A stretch of DNA of 64,000 bases from Dichotomocladium elegans (GCA_025716815.1 JAIXMN010000003.1:248001-312000); one strand, 5' to 3'; positions 33,359 through 46,700 are shown, counted from the first letter of the stretch. The notes: a model not told the origin generated them from the sequence alone. Program-made: numbers and translations.

Positions 33359-35748
33359 ATGGGGCCTATGTCGCCCGATTTTATTGATAGCGCTGGTGAT
33401 AACTATGTAGGAACATCAAGTCGACATCATGGCTGGTCCATGTCATCCGTTCCTTTCCTAGGAAGGAGGGCGGCAATGGGGTGGCAAAAGCGAAAATCAA
33501 TCCATCAGCATGTGCTGCCAGTCGCGAAAGTGCAACGCCGCTCAGCCTTTTTTCCGAAACAGAGAGGACACTGGCGATGGTGGAGTTATATGTTCTTTGC
33601 GATCCTGCTACTGGGCATAATTCAATCTGGAGTACTGCCGATCGCCAGCATGCTTATTTATAGAAAACAGCTACCCATTCGAATAGGTAAGAAGAAACTG
33701 AGGAAGAAAGGCCCACACGGACATAGATAGAAAGAGATAGAAAGAGAACTGCAATAAATCAAGCGTGTATGTCTTATGGGAGCTTCTACGACTGCTCGAT
33801 TGCTTATGTAAACGTATTTATTTACCATTTAGACGTCCAGAACTATCCTGCTCTTAAATACAGTGATCTAGATGCTGTCACCTTGACTGCGACCGACCAA
33901 AAACCCATTGCCACATACCATGTCACCAAGGAATTTGGGCCGGCTACAATGGGAGGCATGGGAATGATTGTGACAGCCTTGGCATCTGCACAGCAAAAGA
34001 CCGGACGTATGAAGCCAGCCATCGTAATGCCGCTCTATTCGTTCCTCCGCGAAAAGCACTCGCTAAAAAAGGAGGTTAATCTGACCATCCATGTCCACGA
34101 CAAGAAAGGACGTCTTAGACCTGTTGACTTTCAAGTGTGGAAGATGATACATCCCACAGCACACTCAGATAATGTTGCTGACGATCACAATACTGCCGTC
34201 GCTTCTGTACAACTATCGGAACCAATTCCGGTATATCTCATTGGTCCGGCCCAGGCGGAGCCATTTGACAAGGCCTTCTTTGCCACCGAGATTGTAGAAA
34301 TATATTCGTCACCAGACGGGTTACCGCAAGAGTGGAGTAACCAATATTTCAATAAGGCATCTGCCGAGTTTCTTATCCATCAAGCTGTTGCAACGAATCC
34401 ATCGAGGGTATCTGACTCGACTATGAGTCCAGCATCATACGGTGTGGACGTCATACATCTCCATGGAGCAACGAACGCGTATGCAGCAAAGTATATTCGA
34501 GACGCTCAGAACCGCGATAAACTCGGTGCAACTCCCCCTTCTATCCTTTATACTATGCACGACTATCTGGACGAATTGCAGTACACAATCATGGAAAAGA
34601 ATGTGCAGAAGTTCCTAGACAGACAGGATGGACAACTTCAACGATATATACGTGGTGGTCGAATGTTCATGTCAAGCTTGGGTATTGACTATGCCAACGT
34701 TGTAACATTTGTGAGCCATCGAATGGCAGTTGATGTTGTGGAAGGAAGAGATGATTTTTATCTCAAGGAGCTTGTGATGAATAGCATCCTGCGTAAGGCA
34801 GAGAAGGGCCGCTTTTTCGGCATCACCAATGGAGTAGATTACGGTGCCCTCGATCCATTTTCAAGCCCAACGCTCGCGCATCACAAGGCGGCGTTTCCTG
34901 AATACGCACTAAACTTAGTAAATGAGCATCTAAACAGGTCTATGGCAGGTCAACCCACGACATGGTCTCTCTCCGCAGCGGCGGACGACTATGTGGTATC
35001 GGCTAAGGATCGAGCACGGCGATACCTTGTGGATCAGGGAGTTTTATCACCTGAGGATATGAATCGGCCTCTTGTACTCTTTGTCGGACGTTTTCAGTAC
35101 AACAAAGGCCTCGAAATGTTTCATGAAGCGGCTCAACATTTTATGAAGCGCGACATGAAGTTTCTCATCATCGGGCAACCAAATAACTACCCATTCGAAT
35201 GGATCAAGAAGCTTGAGAAGCACTATTCTGACCACGTCTTGGTGATGTCGACTGCTGCGGAGCAAGAACAATGGCTTCTGCTTGGTCGTGCAGCTGCTGA
35301 TTTTGTCTTTGTTCCGAGTCTGACAGAAAGTTTTGGTCTGGTGGCTGCTGAGGGACTCTTGTTCGGCTCACCCGTGATCTCAACAGGTGCTGGTGGCTTA
35401 AAGGAATTTCTAAGAGACAGGCCTAAAGAGGCTACTAGACGTGTCCCGCGTGCAATGTCAAATGCAAGCGGGGTAACGGTGACCAGTGTGGAGACGTGGA
35501 ACGGATATCTGTTTGAACCCTTTGATTCAACGGCGCTTGAGGCTGCGATTGAGGATGCTTATCAAGACTATACGCTTCTTCATGACAGTAGACCGTTGCG
35601 GGAAGATCTGTCGCTGAGAATGATCCGAGACGCCTTCAACTTAGGGTGGGATCGTCCCGGTCAGAAGGGACCAGTGCATGACTATCTGAAGGCGTACCAA
35701 GTTGCGATGATGGATAATCTCCTTTGGACTGCTCACACATTAAAATAG
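33359..35748 (+). CDS. Membrane-anchored GT5 (glycogen/starch-synthase-like) glycosyltransferase
   Basis: Likely transfers glucose from a nucleotide sugar to an alpha-glucan. Exon 1 (33359-33686) encodes a 75-residue basic N-terminus and one hydrophobic segment (residues about 76-100, FFAILLLGIIQSGVLPIASM), a type II signal anchor. A 146-nt intron (33687-33832, GTAAGA...TTTAG) joins PIRI to DVQNYPALKYSDL. The product is 747 aa. The GT5 N-domain reads KEFGPATMGGMGMIVTALAS, where the usual Lys-x-Gly-Gly-Leu is degenerate. FFGITNGVDYGALDPF, VLFVGRFQYNKGLEMF and LTESFGLVAAEGLLFGSPVI (about residues 603-622) are the sugar-nucleotide blocks, including the spaced Glu pair. Cytosolic glycogen synthase of fungi is GT3, so this is a different enzyme. 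It lacks the amylase-like and multi-TM parts of alpha-1,3-glucan synthase. Substrate and compartment are inferred. Confidence 0.82.
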
Positions 35749-36129
35749 AATATGAGGAATAATATCACGTACTGCTTTGTAGAATATAATCTTCTCTCTT
35801 TCTCTCATCATATTGTTGAAAGTGAATACCCATAACATGATGCTACTAATGAGAAAAAAATCTATATTATAAATGGAAATGTACAGAGTTGCGTCAAGCG
35901 AGCTACTGGTATTTTGTGGGGGTAGAAGAATATGTGAATTGAATGAATTAATATACAAACGAAGTATAGATTGATGTTTGAATTCTAGGAACCAGCCTTG
36001 AGAGAAAATCTGCGATCGTTCGCACCTTCCCGCCTTCAGATCTGGTCTGTGTTGATGAGGGAATCGATCATTTGATTTACTACCATGGAGAGGTTAGTCC
36101 CTATCATGTCAACTTCAAACCAGCTATGT
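35749..36129. other. Convergent 3' flanks of GT5 and bZIP genes
   Basis: 380 bp of AT-rich DNA with no gene, consistent with two short 3' UTRs. Confidence 0.4.
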
Positions 36130-37567
36130 CTATCTACCGTAATCGTTATCCCTCCCATCCACCATTCTTGTAGTTACGTTGTGGTCGCTTGAAAATGATG
36201 CTACGGGATGGATATACCCTTCCTTAGTGAGCTGGATGGGCGAGGAAAGGAAGAGGTCGTTTGAAGTTGAAGAGACGCTTGACCGGCTCGAGATATTCGA
36301 TGAAAATGGCGATGAGCTTGCGCTCTCCCGAGGCTTTTCCGTCTGAGGGCAAGGATGAGAAAAGCCGGGGTCGTTTATTTCGAGGATCTGTTCAGGGAGG
36401 GATTGAAGAGTGGATATGGTCTGCCAACGATTGATCATACGTTGGGTGGAGTAATCGGCAGTCAGGTACCAATACTTGTCAAAAAACTCGGGAGAAAGCT
36501 GCCAGCTGGATGGTGAGGTGGGATCGCCGCCAAGGAAAGTAGCTTCGCCAATGATATGCTGGAAGCAGTCATCAAGGTCGAAGAGATCACGAAATAGAAT
36601 CATTCGGTCCCGCATTGCACCGGTGGGAATAAGATCGATACGCGGGTCATGGGGGACCGTGAGCTACCACATCCGTTTCGATCAGAGATACAGCCTCGTG
36701 TCTGGTCAATATTCAATGTTTTTTTACCTGCAAAGGAGTCGGCTGAAGAGCAAAAGGCCTGGAATCCATCTGAGCACAAGCTGACTGGAGGCGAAGCCTT
36801 AAGCGTAGGGTCTGTATGGCGGCAATGTTGGATGTTACCGCATCTTCATCGCGGTCGAGAGCCAAGGGAGCAGAGGAAGTCGTCGAAGATGATGCATGTA
36901 GCACCGTCGACAAATTGATCTCAGGCTTATCCTTCGGAAAATCAAAATCGCGCGTGTCAAAAGCATGTGTTTGGATGTCATCCTTTGTGACAAGAAGCAA
37001 CCCTTTTGAAATGAACCGTTCACGGGTCTTTCGATGACTTAGTGGTTGGATATGGGTTGAGTCCTCAATCGTCGGTGGTGGCTTGTTTTTGGCCCTGGCC
37101 TGAATGTAAGCTGCAGTCGGCCCAGGTATCACATGGGATAGAAGCTCCAAAGTTTCGTCATCAATATGCGGCGCGTGTTGGGGAAGAATTATCCCATAGC
37201 GAAAGCAGGCAAGATGCATACTCAAAAGCATTCCCTTCATATACCAGTTCTCGTTCCTCATGGTATTAAGCTCGGCCTTGAACTGCTCGTTTTCAGTATG
37301 CAGTCTGTTCCGTTCCTCTCTCAGTTCCTTGACGGACGCTTCGAGTTCCCGAAGATGGCGCTCTTTGCGGTCCCTGAATGCCCGCTGAGCAGCACGATTT
37401 TGAGCCTTTCGCAGTGCTGGAGAGGCTGGATTAGGCTTGCGACCAGGCTTTTTCCGAATTTTGGATGGATTGCAGTCATTTGACTGACCAGGTTGGTTCT
37501 CATCCATTTCCAGGTCGGACTCGGAGTTGTTGGATGGGACATCTCCAGAACGTGGGGACTGTGGCAT
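36130..37567 (-). CDS. Yap-type bZIP transcription factor with DUF3425-like C-terminus
   Basis: A sequence-specific DNA-binding regulator. Two exons (37567-36728 and 36663-36130) separated by a 64-nt intron (GTAAAA...GGTAG) give 457 aa. The basic region (residues about 53-70) carries QNRAAQRAFRDRKE, the Yap/Pap1 signature. Heptad Leu positions follow to about residue 104. Upstream, KIRKKPGRKPNPASP is basic and may add nuclear targeting. The C-terminal exon reads LTVPHDPRIDLIPTGAMRDR then FRDLFDLDDCFQ, the conserved DUF3425 block in many fungal bZIPs of this class. The last 90 residues are Ser/Pro-rich. The Cys-rich redox domains of Yap1 are not evident, so an oxidative-stress role cannot be assumed. 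Confidence 0.9.
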
Positions 37568-39014
37568 ATTCGCTGCTGTAGAAAAAAAAAAAAACGAATC
37601 TAAAAATTTGTTGCGGCGAACAAGGCGGCTTTTATTTAAAATTTTAGGCCTTGTGGAACGAGTTACCTCTCCCGGGACTTCACCAAAATGCGGGGTAAAC
37701 GAAACGATTGGCTGTTTCCGTCGATATCAGCGCCGTACAGACGGGTAGGGGATGCTTCCCACACTCTGGAGAGAACCCTATTCGATGACGATCAAGGGCG
37801 GAGAGTGTGAAATGGTTGGGGGAGGAGGGGAAACATCAGCGAATGATTTTCAATCGCAGTTACGCAAAAGGTAAGATATCATGGAGATGCACAGTATTGT
37901 GTGTGGGAATATTTCTCATAGGCTCCAAATTTTATACCCGGTGGCTGTCATGGTTGCATCTTGGTGCATCCCGACGATTCCTTCGGTAACCGCTCCCTTC
38001 CATATGTAGTTTTTAAGTCTAAAGGCTAGATATGAAATGGTTTTCGTTAACGCTATCGATACAGTATTGGCAATCATCTGAAAATGCTCAGTTATCTCCA
38101 CGCAGCCAAAAAAAAAGAAATCCTTGATAGATACAAACAAACACGTGTTTTGCCAGCAGCGCAATGAGAAATCGCATATTCCAACTTCATTTAGCTTGAC
38201 ATAGGCTTTGATGATTGACATGTCCCCTCATCCGACATACCGCGTGTTGAAACTTGGAAAACGGTATATGCGCTCTTCGGCTTGCAGCATAATATTCTTT
38301 TTCTTCCTCTCTCGAATTTCTCTTCGATGGAAAGGACATACTACTGCTTTTCAGGTATCAGAAATGAAAATGCGAATTGCTATATTTAACCACAGTCAAA
38401 TTGAGTAGGGTTGCTGATGTCTCCTTAAATCCCTGTGGTCCTAGTGGCCTGATGCAGAGCTTCTCGATGTCGAGTGAAGCAAATGCGGTCGTTAGCTTGT
38501 ATTCTTCCATAAAAATAATCTGGGATAGACGATCTGAGAGAAGAAGTACTTGTAAGTTTTCTGGTGCTGATTTTCATTTTGAAAAAAGAAAATAGGCACG
38601 TCTGTCATGTATCTATGTGTCTATCTCCTGTTCTTGGGATCAATACAAAGAGAAAGAGAGAGAGAAAGACGATGGATCGAGTGTGTAGTATCAGAATGTA
38701 TCTGAACAAACAATAGCTCCTGTTCATGCACATATATCCAATTCTGCTTAGATGCATGTCGTGGTACCCTGCAGAGATGGCCACAAGGGCGCCAAATATT
38801 ATGTGGCGGCGCGGCGCGGAGCGATAGAGCTGACGCTGAAGATGGTAAGGAAAGGCGGTATCTGAGTTCCAAATGGATGGTGAGAATGACAATAAGAGCC
38901 GGAGGTACTACGGAAACGAAATCCCATCCTCCTCTGAAGTTGCCATCACAATATGAAAATCTGGAGTATATGAGTTAAAAACATCTTCTACCCTTTTTAT
39001 CTACTGTTTATATA

Positions 39015-39045
<31 letters not shown>

Positions 39046-39750
39046 CATCACGGACTTTTTGCATGATGCTTTCTTTTTGCACAAATGATAAACAAGAATC
39101 TTCGAAGGTAATGAATCCTAGATGCAATTTTCGGAAGTGCTTTGCAGGTCTAACATGTAAAAGGCTGTAGCTTATGTAGAGCTATGCAGAAGACTATATG
39201 TGCTGTATCACGTTTCTGACAGAACTGCGGGGGGGCAGGGGGAGAAAGAAAGTATAAGGTACAGTCGACTGGCGGATGGGATATAGCTTCGCCGCGTCTA
39301 TGACATGTACGTTCCGATGAATTGCTATCGGTGCTTTATGTTAGCGAAGTTCGTCAAAATTTATCACTGTTGCAAATCTTGGTGAAGCCATTTGAAAGAA
39401 GCGAATATGGAAGGCGGATCAAGATCACGAAAGGAACACGATTGCATTGTGCCTTTTATGGAAGTAATGAACAAAACCATACAGAGCTAAGCTTTAAGTA
39501 GACAACGGCAATGTAATCTATGAACGTCATTCACGCGCTGTATAAAAGAAATGCGGCTTAGGGGGTGCAGAACAGATTAGCCAATGGTTATCGGGCTCAA
39601 CCTCAAACCCTATATCTTTTTTCCACACAGACGCACCTACGCCACCAAGATGGTAATTACCCTATGACCTCAAAACACCAACACCACCTCACCCCTCCCC
39701 CAATTAACCAATTAAGGGAGGGCTATTGGGGATCAACACGACGTAACTGG
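37568..39750. other. Long 5' flank of the bZIP gene
   Basis: About 2.2 kb without a supportable gene. It includes a poly-A/T tract directly upstream of the bZIP start (37580-37592) and a (GT)n microsatellite. The length fits a large regulatory region for a transcription factor, though nothing specific can be assigned. Confidence 0.3.
39022..39045. repeat. (TG)n microsatellite
   Basis: Twelve uninterrupted TG units in the bZIP upstream region. Confidence 0.9.
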
Positions 39751-39758
39751 TATAAAAG
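39751..39758 (+). promoter_or_regulatory. TATA box (TATAAAAG)
   Basis: Lies 91 bp upstream of the ATG at 39842, followed by a pyrimidine-rich leader (CTTTCTCAACCCCCAACCC). The spacing fits a fungal core promoter. Confidence 0.55.
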
Positions 39759-39841
39759 GTCAGACCCAGGCAAAAGAAGTTTAATCTACATCTTTTCCTT
39801 TCTCAACCCCCAACCCTTCACAGAAGTTATATCCCATCACC

Positions 39842-40168
39842 ATGCTTCTTCGCTCACGCAGCCTGAAAGGCTATCTTTCCTTGCCCGATACAACATCCAT
39901 GGATGATGAACACAATTACTCGTTATCACCGCCACCATACATTGAGCAAGATAGCAACGTATTGGGGAGCCGGATATCCAGATATTACTTGCACTTGAAA
40001 CCCACAGCATCGGCAAATCACAGGTCACATGCCACCATAGCCAAAGATGTGAAAAACACCGAGATAAATACGAACGTAGTTCAGAATATCAAACAATATA
40101 TGGCACGCAGACGCACAAGTAGACGGGAGAAGAGGCCGCAAGATGGAAAGACGAATCCATTTGAATAA
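39842..40168 (+). CDS. Small protein with PPPY and NPF motifs (108 aa)
   Basis: Intronless frame from ATG 39842 to TAA 40168, with a TATA box and CT-rich leader in the right place. I recognise no family. The protein begins MLLRSRSLKGYLSLPD and contains SPPPYIEQ, a PPxY motif of the kind bound by WW domains. It has a basic stretch (YMARRRTSRREKRPQ) and ends GKTNPFE, an NPF motif of the kind bound by EH domains. That pairing is common in endocytic or ubiquitin-ligase adaptor proteins. The function is inference only; the motifs are short and can occur by chance. Confidence 0.5.
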   Translation: MLLRSRSLKGYLSLPDTTSMDDEHNYSLSPPPYIEQDSNVLGSRISRYYLHLKPTASANHRSHATIAKDVKNTEINTNVVQNIKQYMARRRTSRREKRPQDGKTNPFE

Positions 40169-40841
40169 ATACACACACACACAAACAGATATATATATAT
40201 ATATACAAATTTGTGAGGAAACAGCTACACTCTCCATCATTCCCAACGTTATCAGCTGGAGAGGAAATCGGTTTGCATTCGAGTGCATGCATCTGCTGGG
40301 ATCCGTCCTGGCGAGTTGACTTAACTAACGTCACGTTCCCAAACTTGGATCATCTCCTTGTATTAGCAGATGAAGATGGCCGACTGTTCTGTATCTTGAG
40401 TCTAAAAACTGATTAGTTTACCCGGTGCAATTGTTTGGCCATGCGCGTGTGGTCATACATGCAAGCTTCTTACTGCGATAATCAAAATCCACGCTGATTA
40501 AGGACTATGTGTGCGGATACAAGCCGTGGGAGTGTGTAGAAAATAATCACCCGAAGCATGGGATGACCAACCACCCCCCCGAACGACGGGTCACCTGCTG
40601 ATGATCCATCTACATTCTCCATATATTCGTTCTTTTTTCATCTCTCTCTCTTTCCCTCTTTATATGATTCGGCCCCAAGGCTAATTGGGTCTCCCCACTT
40701 CAACATTATTCTCTCAAACCGAATAAGAATGATAAGATAAGCCATCATGCGGGGCTAAATAGATATTTGTATAAACGATATATGTAAACAAAAGGGACAC
40801 GCGAGACAAATAGAAGTATAACTGGAGAGGGAGCGAGTCTT
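40169..40841. other. Convergent 3' flanks
   Basis: Contains CA and AT microsatellite tracts just after the small gene (40171-40206) and a CT-rich patch near 40643-40660. No gene seen. Confidence 0.35.
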
Positions 40842-42836
40842 TCATAAATCTTCATAGGCATGCTCATGCCCTGAGAATCCCCGACATAGCTGCCGAATTG
40901 CCTTTTCGTATAAGAAGGGGGAGTGATCTAGCAGCATTGTCCTGGAGAACTTGATCTCTGAAAAGCGTCCCTCGACGTCATGGCAACGACTAAGCTTGAC
41001 ATGGCTTATTTTCTGGGAAGCTTGGTCAGTCATCTCGATGAGGTATACGGCCGAAGGAGGATATAATTTGTCTGCTAGCATATCGGCGCGCATTGTCTTG
41101 ATGAGCGCCCAGAACCAGTCATCGCTGCCGTCGTCAATGTTTTCCTTGCGTTGGCCGCAACACCAATTTACTACCCGGGTCAAAATTTCGTCTGTCATAT
41201 GACTCTCCGCCTGCAAGCTTACAGCCACGTTCTTAAAGTCCTTGAGGAGTCCCAGACTCAGGCAGCTGACAACATCATAGCCGTGGACAACACTCGTAAC
41301 CAAGCCGTCGCAGTACTTGCTCATGTCAAGCGACATGACGCACGGTGGTCCATAAACGTAGCAGTGGATTGGCCGACCCGGCGGAAGACCGGATGAGGAC
41401 GAGAGCACAAAGCGATTGTCCTCGTTCTTTTCGCTCCAAAGAACACCCACAAGACTCGCAACCCCTCCTCCGAGCGAATGACCACACAATACAAGCCCAT
41501 AATTGGGGTATAACATCAGCCCGTCCAAGATGGCCCGGAATACTTTGCCTTTCTTCTTCGCAAGCAGCTGAGCAGCATCCCACATGCCGCAATGTGCACG
41601 AAAATCACCGACTTGGCCGTTGAGCGTCACATCCGAATAATGGCAGGTGAGGTCTGTCAATATATCGCTTAGACCGAGGGTACCGCGACATGTGAGGACA
41701 ACGGCCTGGGCCGCATGATCCACCGTAACATAGTGGACGAGCTCGTGGATGGAAGGATGATGCATGGTGAGGGGAGATCGGTCTGTGTAACTAGAAAGAA
41801 GGATGTCTTCAATGGAAACGCCCGTGTGGTACGCAAACACGTGATGATTGGGATGATGGGAAGCGGGGAGAGCACGAGGTATGTTGCCAATGCCAAGGAT
41901 ACGCATGAACGATTCCCCATAGGCAGCACTGGAATATCGCATGAAACGAGCAATGTTGCTGATCAAGTGCTGTGATGGAAAGTGAGCATAATCGGACTTT
42001 GTTAATATATTGCACGTCACGGGAGGACGGGAGCAGGAGGAGGCAGTAGTAGTAGTTGTAGTAGTAGTTGTAGTAGTAGTAGCGATAGCAGTAGAAATAT
42101 TACTAGTTCTTGGAGCCGCATAGGTGGTGAGTGTGAAGTTAACGCTAGATATAGAGCGGGATCGGTAAACACGATGAGAGAGCATGTCCTTTTGGTGAAC
42201 GGATGTGATCGATGATGAAAATGATACACTGCTGGTGGAGGATCTTCGTTGGCGAGCAACGCTGCGTTGTTTTTTGAGATATCGCTCATGTATCATCGAA
42301 TATGTGCTTTGATTACAGCAAGAAGGGTGCGGTTTTGAATAGAAGTCTGTCATATCGCCATCGTCATTGTACTGATTTTGTTGCTGCAAAATTTCGGCTG
42401 TGGACGTTTGCTGGTCATTGGATGGAATAGCACTGACGTTCACATCTCTAAGGGTTTCCAATAACATGGAGGAGTCACTCGAAGGTGAGTTTACAAGCAC
42501 CTTCCCTTGTTGTTGCAACTGTATTGTATTGCTCGGCAACCTCTTGACGGTTGCCGCACAACCATCCTGCCGACCTTGCTCAGGCTGTACATAGGCGTGT
42601 TTCTTTTTCGGATCGATGCTTATGTCAATGGATTTTATGAATGTTGTGGTTGTGGAAGTGGAAGTGGAAGTGTTATACTGAGCTGCGGTTACATCATGCG
42701 TATCAGTAAGGTTTTTTTGGAGAGTGTCAGTATCGGCTTTCATGCTGCGCAAGAGGGCTCTTTCAACCTCGCAAATAGCGTCTTTTGACGGGCCGTCGAA
42801 GGATAGCATGGGAGCTGAATGTTGATGTATGAAGCC

Positions 42837-42870
<34 letters not shown>

Positions 42871-43778
42871 CGGCCGCGACCGTTAGCATCGTCGTCGTCG
42901 TCTTTGTCTGGCACGAGACCCTCCCAGATGGGAGTTATTTTGACTTGTTTCATCGTTCGCTTGTGTGTCACATGCTGCAGGACAGCAAATGAGGTCATGG
43001 CTTTCGTTAACCCCGCCAAAATGGCCACTTTGCCACTTCTTGCGAGCTCAAACTCTGGGTCTTGCATCAATTCACGATGGACCAAAGAAACGAGAGACGC
43101 GATTGCACGTGATGTCTCGTTCGAACCAAATATCCCGTCAATAATGCGGACAGATTCCTCTGCGGTCTAAAGAATGGGGGGAGGGAACGGATTAGGAGAG
43201 GATGTCATGTCCATGAAACACGTTAAGAATTTCACACCTTCAGGCCAGATTTCACTGTTTGGGATGTCAGCTGTAACCCTGATAACGCAAAGAGTTCAGC
43301 CAACGTGAATGTGCTGTGCACAATGTATATTCCTAAACTGGTATATTTTTCGAGTATCCGCAGGAACACACTGCAGGTCGCCCAATATATGAGCCTGTAT
43401 GTTTCAAAGCATCGATTGTATTCTCTCTCTCTCGCTCACGCATGCCCACCCGGAGGAATGCAGGTGAGCTTGGTTGGCAAATTCTCACCTCTCTTCCACT
43501 TCTTCCGCTGGTTTGTCGTATGTGAGTGTGTGGAATTGCTTAGCCGTCTCAAGGGCGTTTGTTAATGTCTGTCTGGAGAGTCCCAGTGACAGTACGGTGC
43601 CATACTTTGCTGCTTCGAAGAGAGCTTCGACAAAAATGGAGGAACATCGCAACGACAGTCTGGTTGCCAAGGATGCTGCCGTTACAAGACTTGCCATATT
43701 TTCCGGTAATAGCGTCGGTGAATCACGGACAGAGGTCGTACAGGCTGTGAGTTCAGTGGCGGTGTGGATGGGTGTCAT
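40842..43778 (-). CDS. Class-3 lipase, sn-1 diacylglycerol-lipase-like
   Basis: A serine hydrolase expected to act on membrane or storage acylglycerols. Three exons (43778-43489, 43370-43238, 43166-40842) give 915 aa from ATG MTPIHTATELTAC. The N-terminal part has hydrophobic helical segments (TAASLATRLSLRCSSIFVEA; LGIYIVHSTFTLAELFALSG) and AEESVRIIDGIFGSNETSRA, a block typical of this fungal group. A long low-complexity middle follows, including a (Gly-Asn) run coded by GGCAAC repeats and a Thr run coded by ACTACT-type repeats. The lipase core contains the nucleophile in VLCGHSLGGGVASLVG (Ser near residue 700), with GYDVVSCLSLG as the likely Asp region and MLLDHSPFLYEKA as the likely His region. 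The mRNA is probably translated on membranes. Introns have GTGAGA and GTGTGA donors. Confidence 0.88.
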
Positions 43779-46700
43779 GTACAAAAAGGAGTGAATATAC
43801 AAAGAGGAAGAGGTGCAGGAGCGATCGAACCCACTGAACCCCTTTTTCTTTTTTTTTCTTTTTTTGCGTGGGGCAAATTGCCCAAAGAGGGACAGACATG
43901 CTTCCATGCTTGAACGTTTTTCAGGGCAAAGCGGAGCATAAAGTGCTGCCGTTTCTCTATTCAAAGGCTTTGCAACCCCATCTCCCCGCTGTTCGACCGT
44001 CCAACTCGTATGTGCCGTTTGTTTGTTGTCCCCTGCATGTAATTATATCTCTCTAATAAACTGTCTGGTCTGGCTATTGGTGGGAAATTCTCTTATTTTT
44101 GGTACCCAAACAAGAGAAATGGGGGTCTGTGAATCCTGAGAGACAAGACCTCCTTAGCGCTATGACAGTGACCAAATTCCAGGTGATCCTAATGGGTCTC
44201 GCAGATAGAGGTTGGGTGCTATTCACTTTAGCTTTAGGGATTGTGACGTACATGATTGCCATATGCACTTTGCGCATTTATTATTCCCATCATCTTGTCA
44301 TGGGGCAGAAAAACTGGGCGTACGTATGTCCGAAAATTCTCTCGGAAGTACGCGTCGTAATCTCTAATGATTGGTCGCCCTTTCCTCGGCATATTACCAC
44401 GGCAGCTTTCGACGGCAGTCCTTTGCCAGCAGGGTCCCGTTCCTAATCGGGCTGTAAAAAATTTATGCAGAGTATTCTTCTGGGCACTTGCCCAGGAAGT
44501 CTTGTAACGCATAAAAGAGAGGACCAATTCTTGGTGCGGAGACCCTTATTTTGTGCAATATGCGCAATCCTCTGTATGATGGCATCCATAAAGGTGACTT
44601 GGAGGCGATGCTTATCATGCGAAAATGAAGTTCTTTGTTCTTTGCTGTTCAGTTCCTCATCTTTCCCTTCATTGCTTTGAAGTGGTGTAAAGATCCCCTC
44701 AGCAGCTCCATCCACTTTTCCGTTTGCTGTTGTCTCATTTCACCGTATAACTTGATACAGAGAAGAATCAAATGGAGTTCAGCGGTTTGTCATCAAAGGT
44801 TATTGAAAGAATTCAAACAAACTTCTAGGGGACTGCTGCTAATCTCATACAATGACAATCAATCATGAGTTGCCCCTTCTACTCATAACCTATATTGGGA
44901 ATGTCCGATTATTGATACGATAGGATACAGCGCATTCTGTTGGTTACTTTCCATTCTGAAGAGCGATTCTACTTCATGTTTGCATGTAATCATGACCTGG
45001 CCCAATTGCTGCTAGCAAAGAATTTTAAACCAAGGCTTTCAACATATTTCTAATAAATATATTTTGCCATCGCATCTCCGAAGTAACTGTATCAACTCTG
45101 TCAAAATGTACTTTGCCAACTACTTCATTCTATTTCCTTTTACATTGTCGTCATTAGAAATGAAAAGATTGGAAGCAAACAGAACGTTCTTTTATGTAAT
45201 AATAACGAGGCCGAAGAAAGCATTTTGGATACAAAAGTCACCTTTTGCAATATTCGAAAGGAAAACACCATTCGACTCATTGATATAGACCGGATGCGCT
45301 CGAAGAAAATCATTTAGCCTCACCACGAAAAACAACTAACTATATGCATAAATGACCATGAAGCGGTCATTACCTTCCAGAATGCTCTTGGTAACCCCAA
45401 TCATGATAATTGGGAGATTTCCGCAAGTATGAAGCTTGAGCAAATTCTCCCAGCTTACTATCAACTGAGCATTTAAGTGTTTCGCTGAGACTCATATGGA
45501 GATAGATACCAATTAGAAGCATATAGACATTCCAATCATGCTTTAGCTCAGCGCTCTTTGGAAAAACCTATGAAGGATACGCGCATTTTTGTCGACTGCG
45601 ATATGTATCTTCATGTATAAGCGTATCTGAAGGAGAAGTATAAAAAGAACCTGATGCTCACTTTGTCACGGGAAAATGATGAATCAACGTATCTATCGCG
45701 GCGCTTTGGTTTACCATGTTAGCGAAGGTCATAGTTTTTTTTTGTTTTCTCGTTACAAATCTATAGCTTTCAGAGAGCTCTTACCCTAAATAGCAGGAAG
45801 TAATCGAATACCTCGATGACTGGACATGTTTTGTCATGATATCTAAGGCCGTTCTCCGCTATATCTTGATGTAAATATGAAACAGTCCCATGATCACTTA
45901 GGCGAAGAGTCTAAGTGAGGTTCATGATCCCATTACCTCGTCCGTCACCCCTATATGATTGACAATATTGGATGTTCGAGACCATCTAGAGTGCTACTGT
46001 ATTCCATTTAAAGGCCACTGCCTAGAACATTCAGCTGGAATCAAGTTTCCGAAACGATCAAGGCCAATGGGCGGTAAACACTGACTGAAGTCGCTGCTCA
46101 AATGGAGAAGAGTTCGTATGTTTCCCTTGTTTACATAAGTGGATATCAAACTGCTCTTCGAGAAATGCAAGCTAGAGACAATAGAAAGCGGCAGCGTTCA
46201 TTGCTTGGGCTTAATCGAAAATCAATGTATCATTGATTTTGCGTATGTGTCTAGAGAGCTCCTAGAATCAAAGCACCAATTATAAAAGTACTATCAACTA
46301 AGATAAATGTAATGACGGTAAATTACTGGTCTGTTGCTATAACAAATATTTGAAAATCTACATGTAAATAAATGAACACGGGAAATATAACATCGCTGTC
46401 GACTAGGCTGAAAAGAAACGAAAGAGGATTGTCAATGGATACGCAACAAGGCATTGCGCGATAATCATTACCGAGAAGATGGACAATCGAAGTGTCCTGT
46501 CACAGAAGCAGGCCAACCAAGAGTCCCCACCATCAATGATCAAAAAAGGAAACTTCGACACACTAGGTGCCATATCACCATTCCTCTGTTCTAACTAGGG
46601 AAGATAGGATACTCGTCGTTATTACCTGTCTTGTGCGTAAAATATCTTGCGAAGCGCTCCATCTACCAATTCTACCACTGTGATCTAGTGTCCCGAGCTG

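Noticed and set aside
38605..38892. 95-codon minus-strand frame upstream of the bZIP gene
   Set aside because: Partly coded by a GA/CT-rich run and without protein-like conservation.
41326..41975. Several plus- and minus-strand frames of 80-95 codons
   Set aside because: All are shadows of the lipase catalytic exon.
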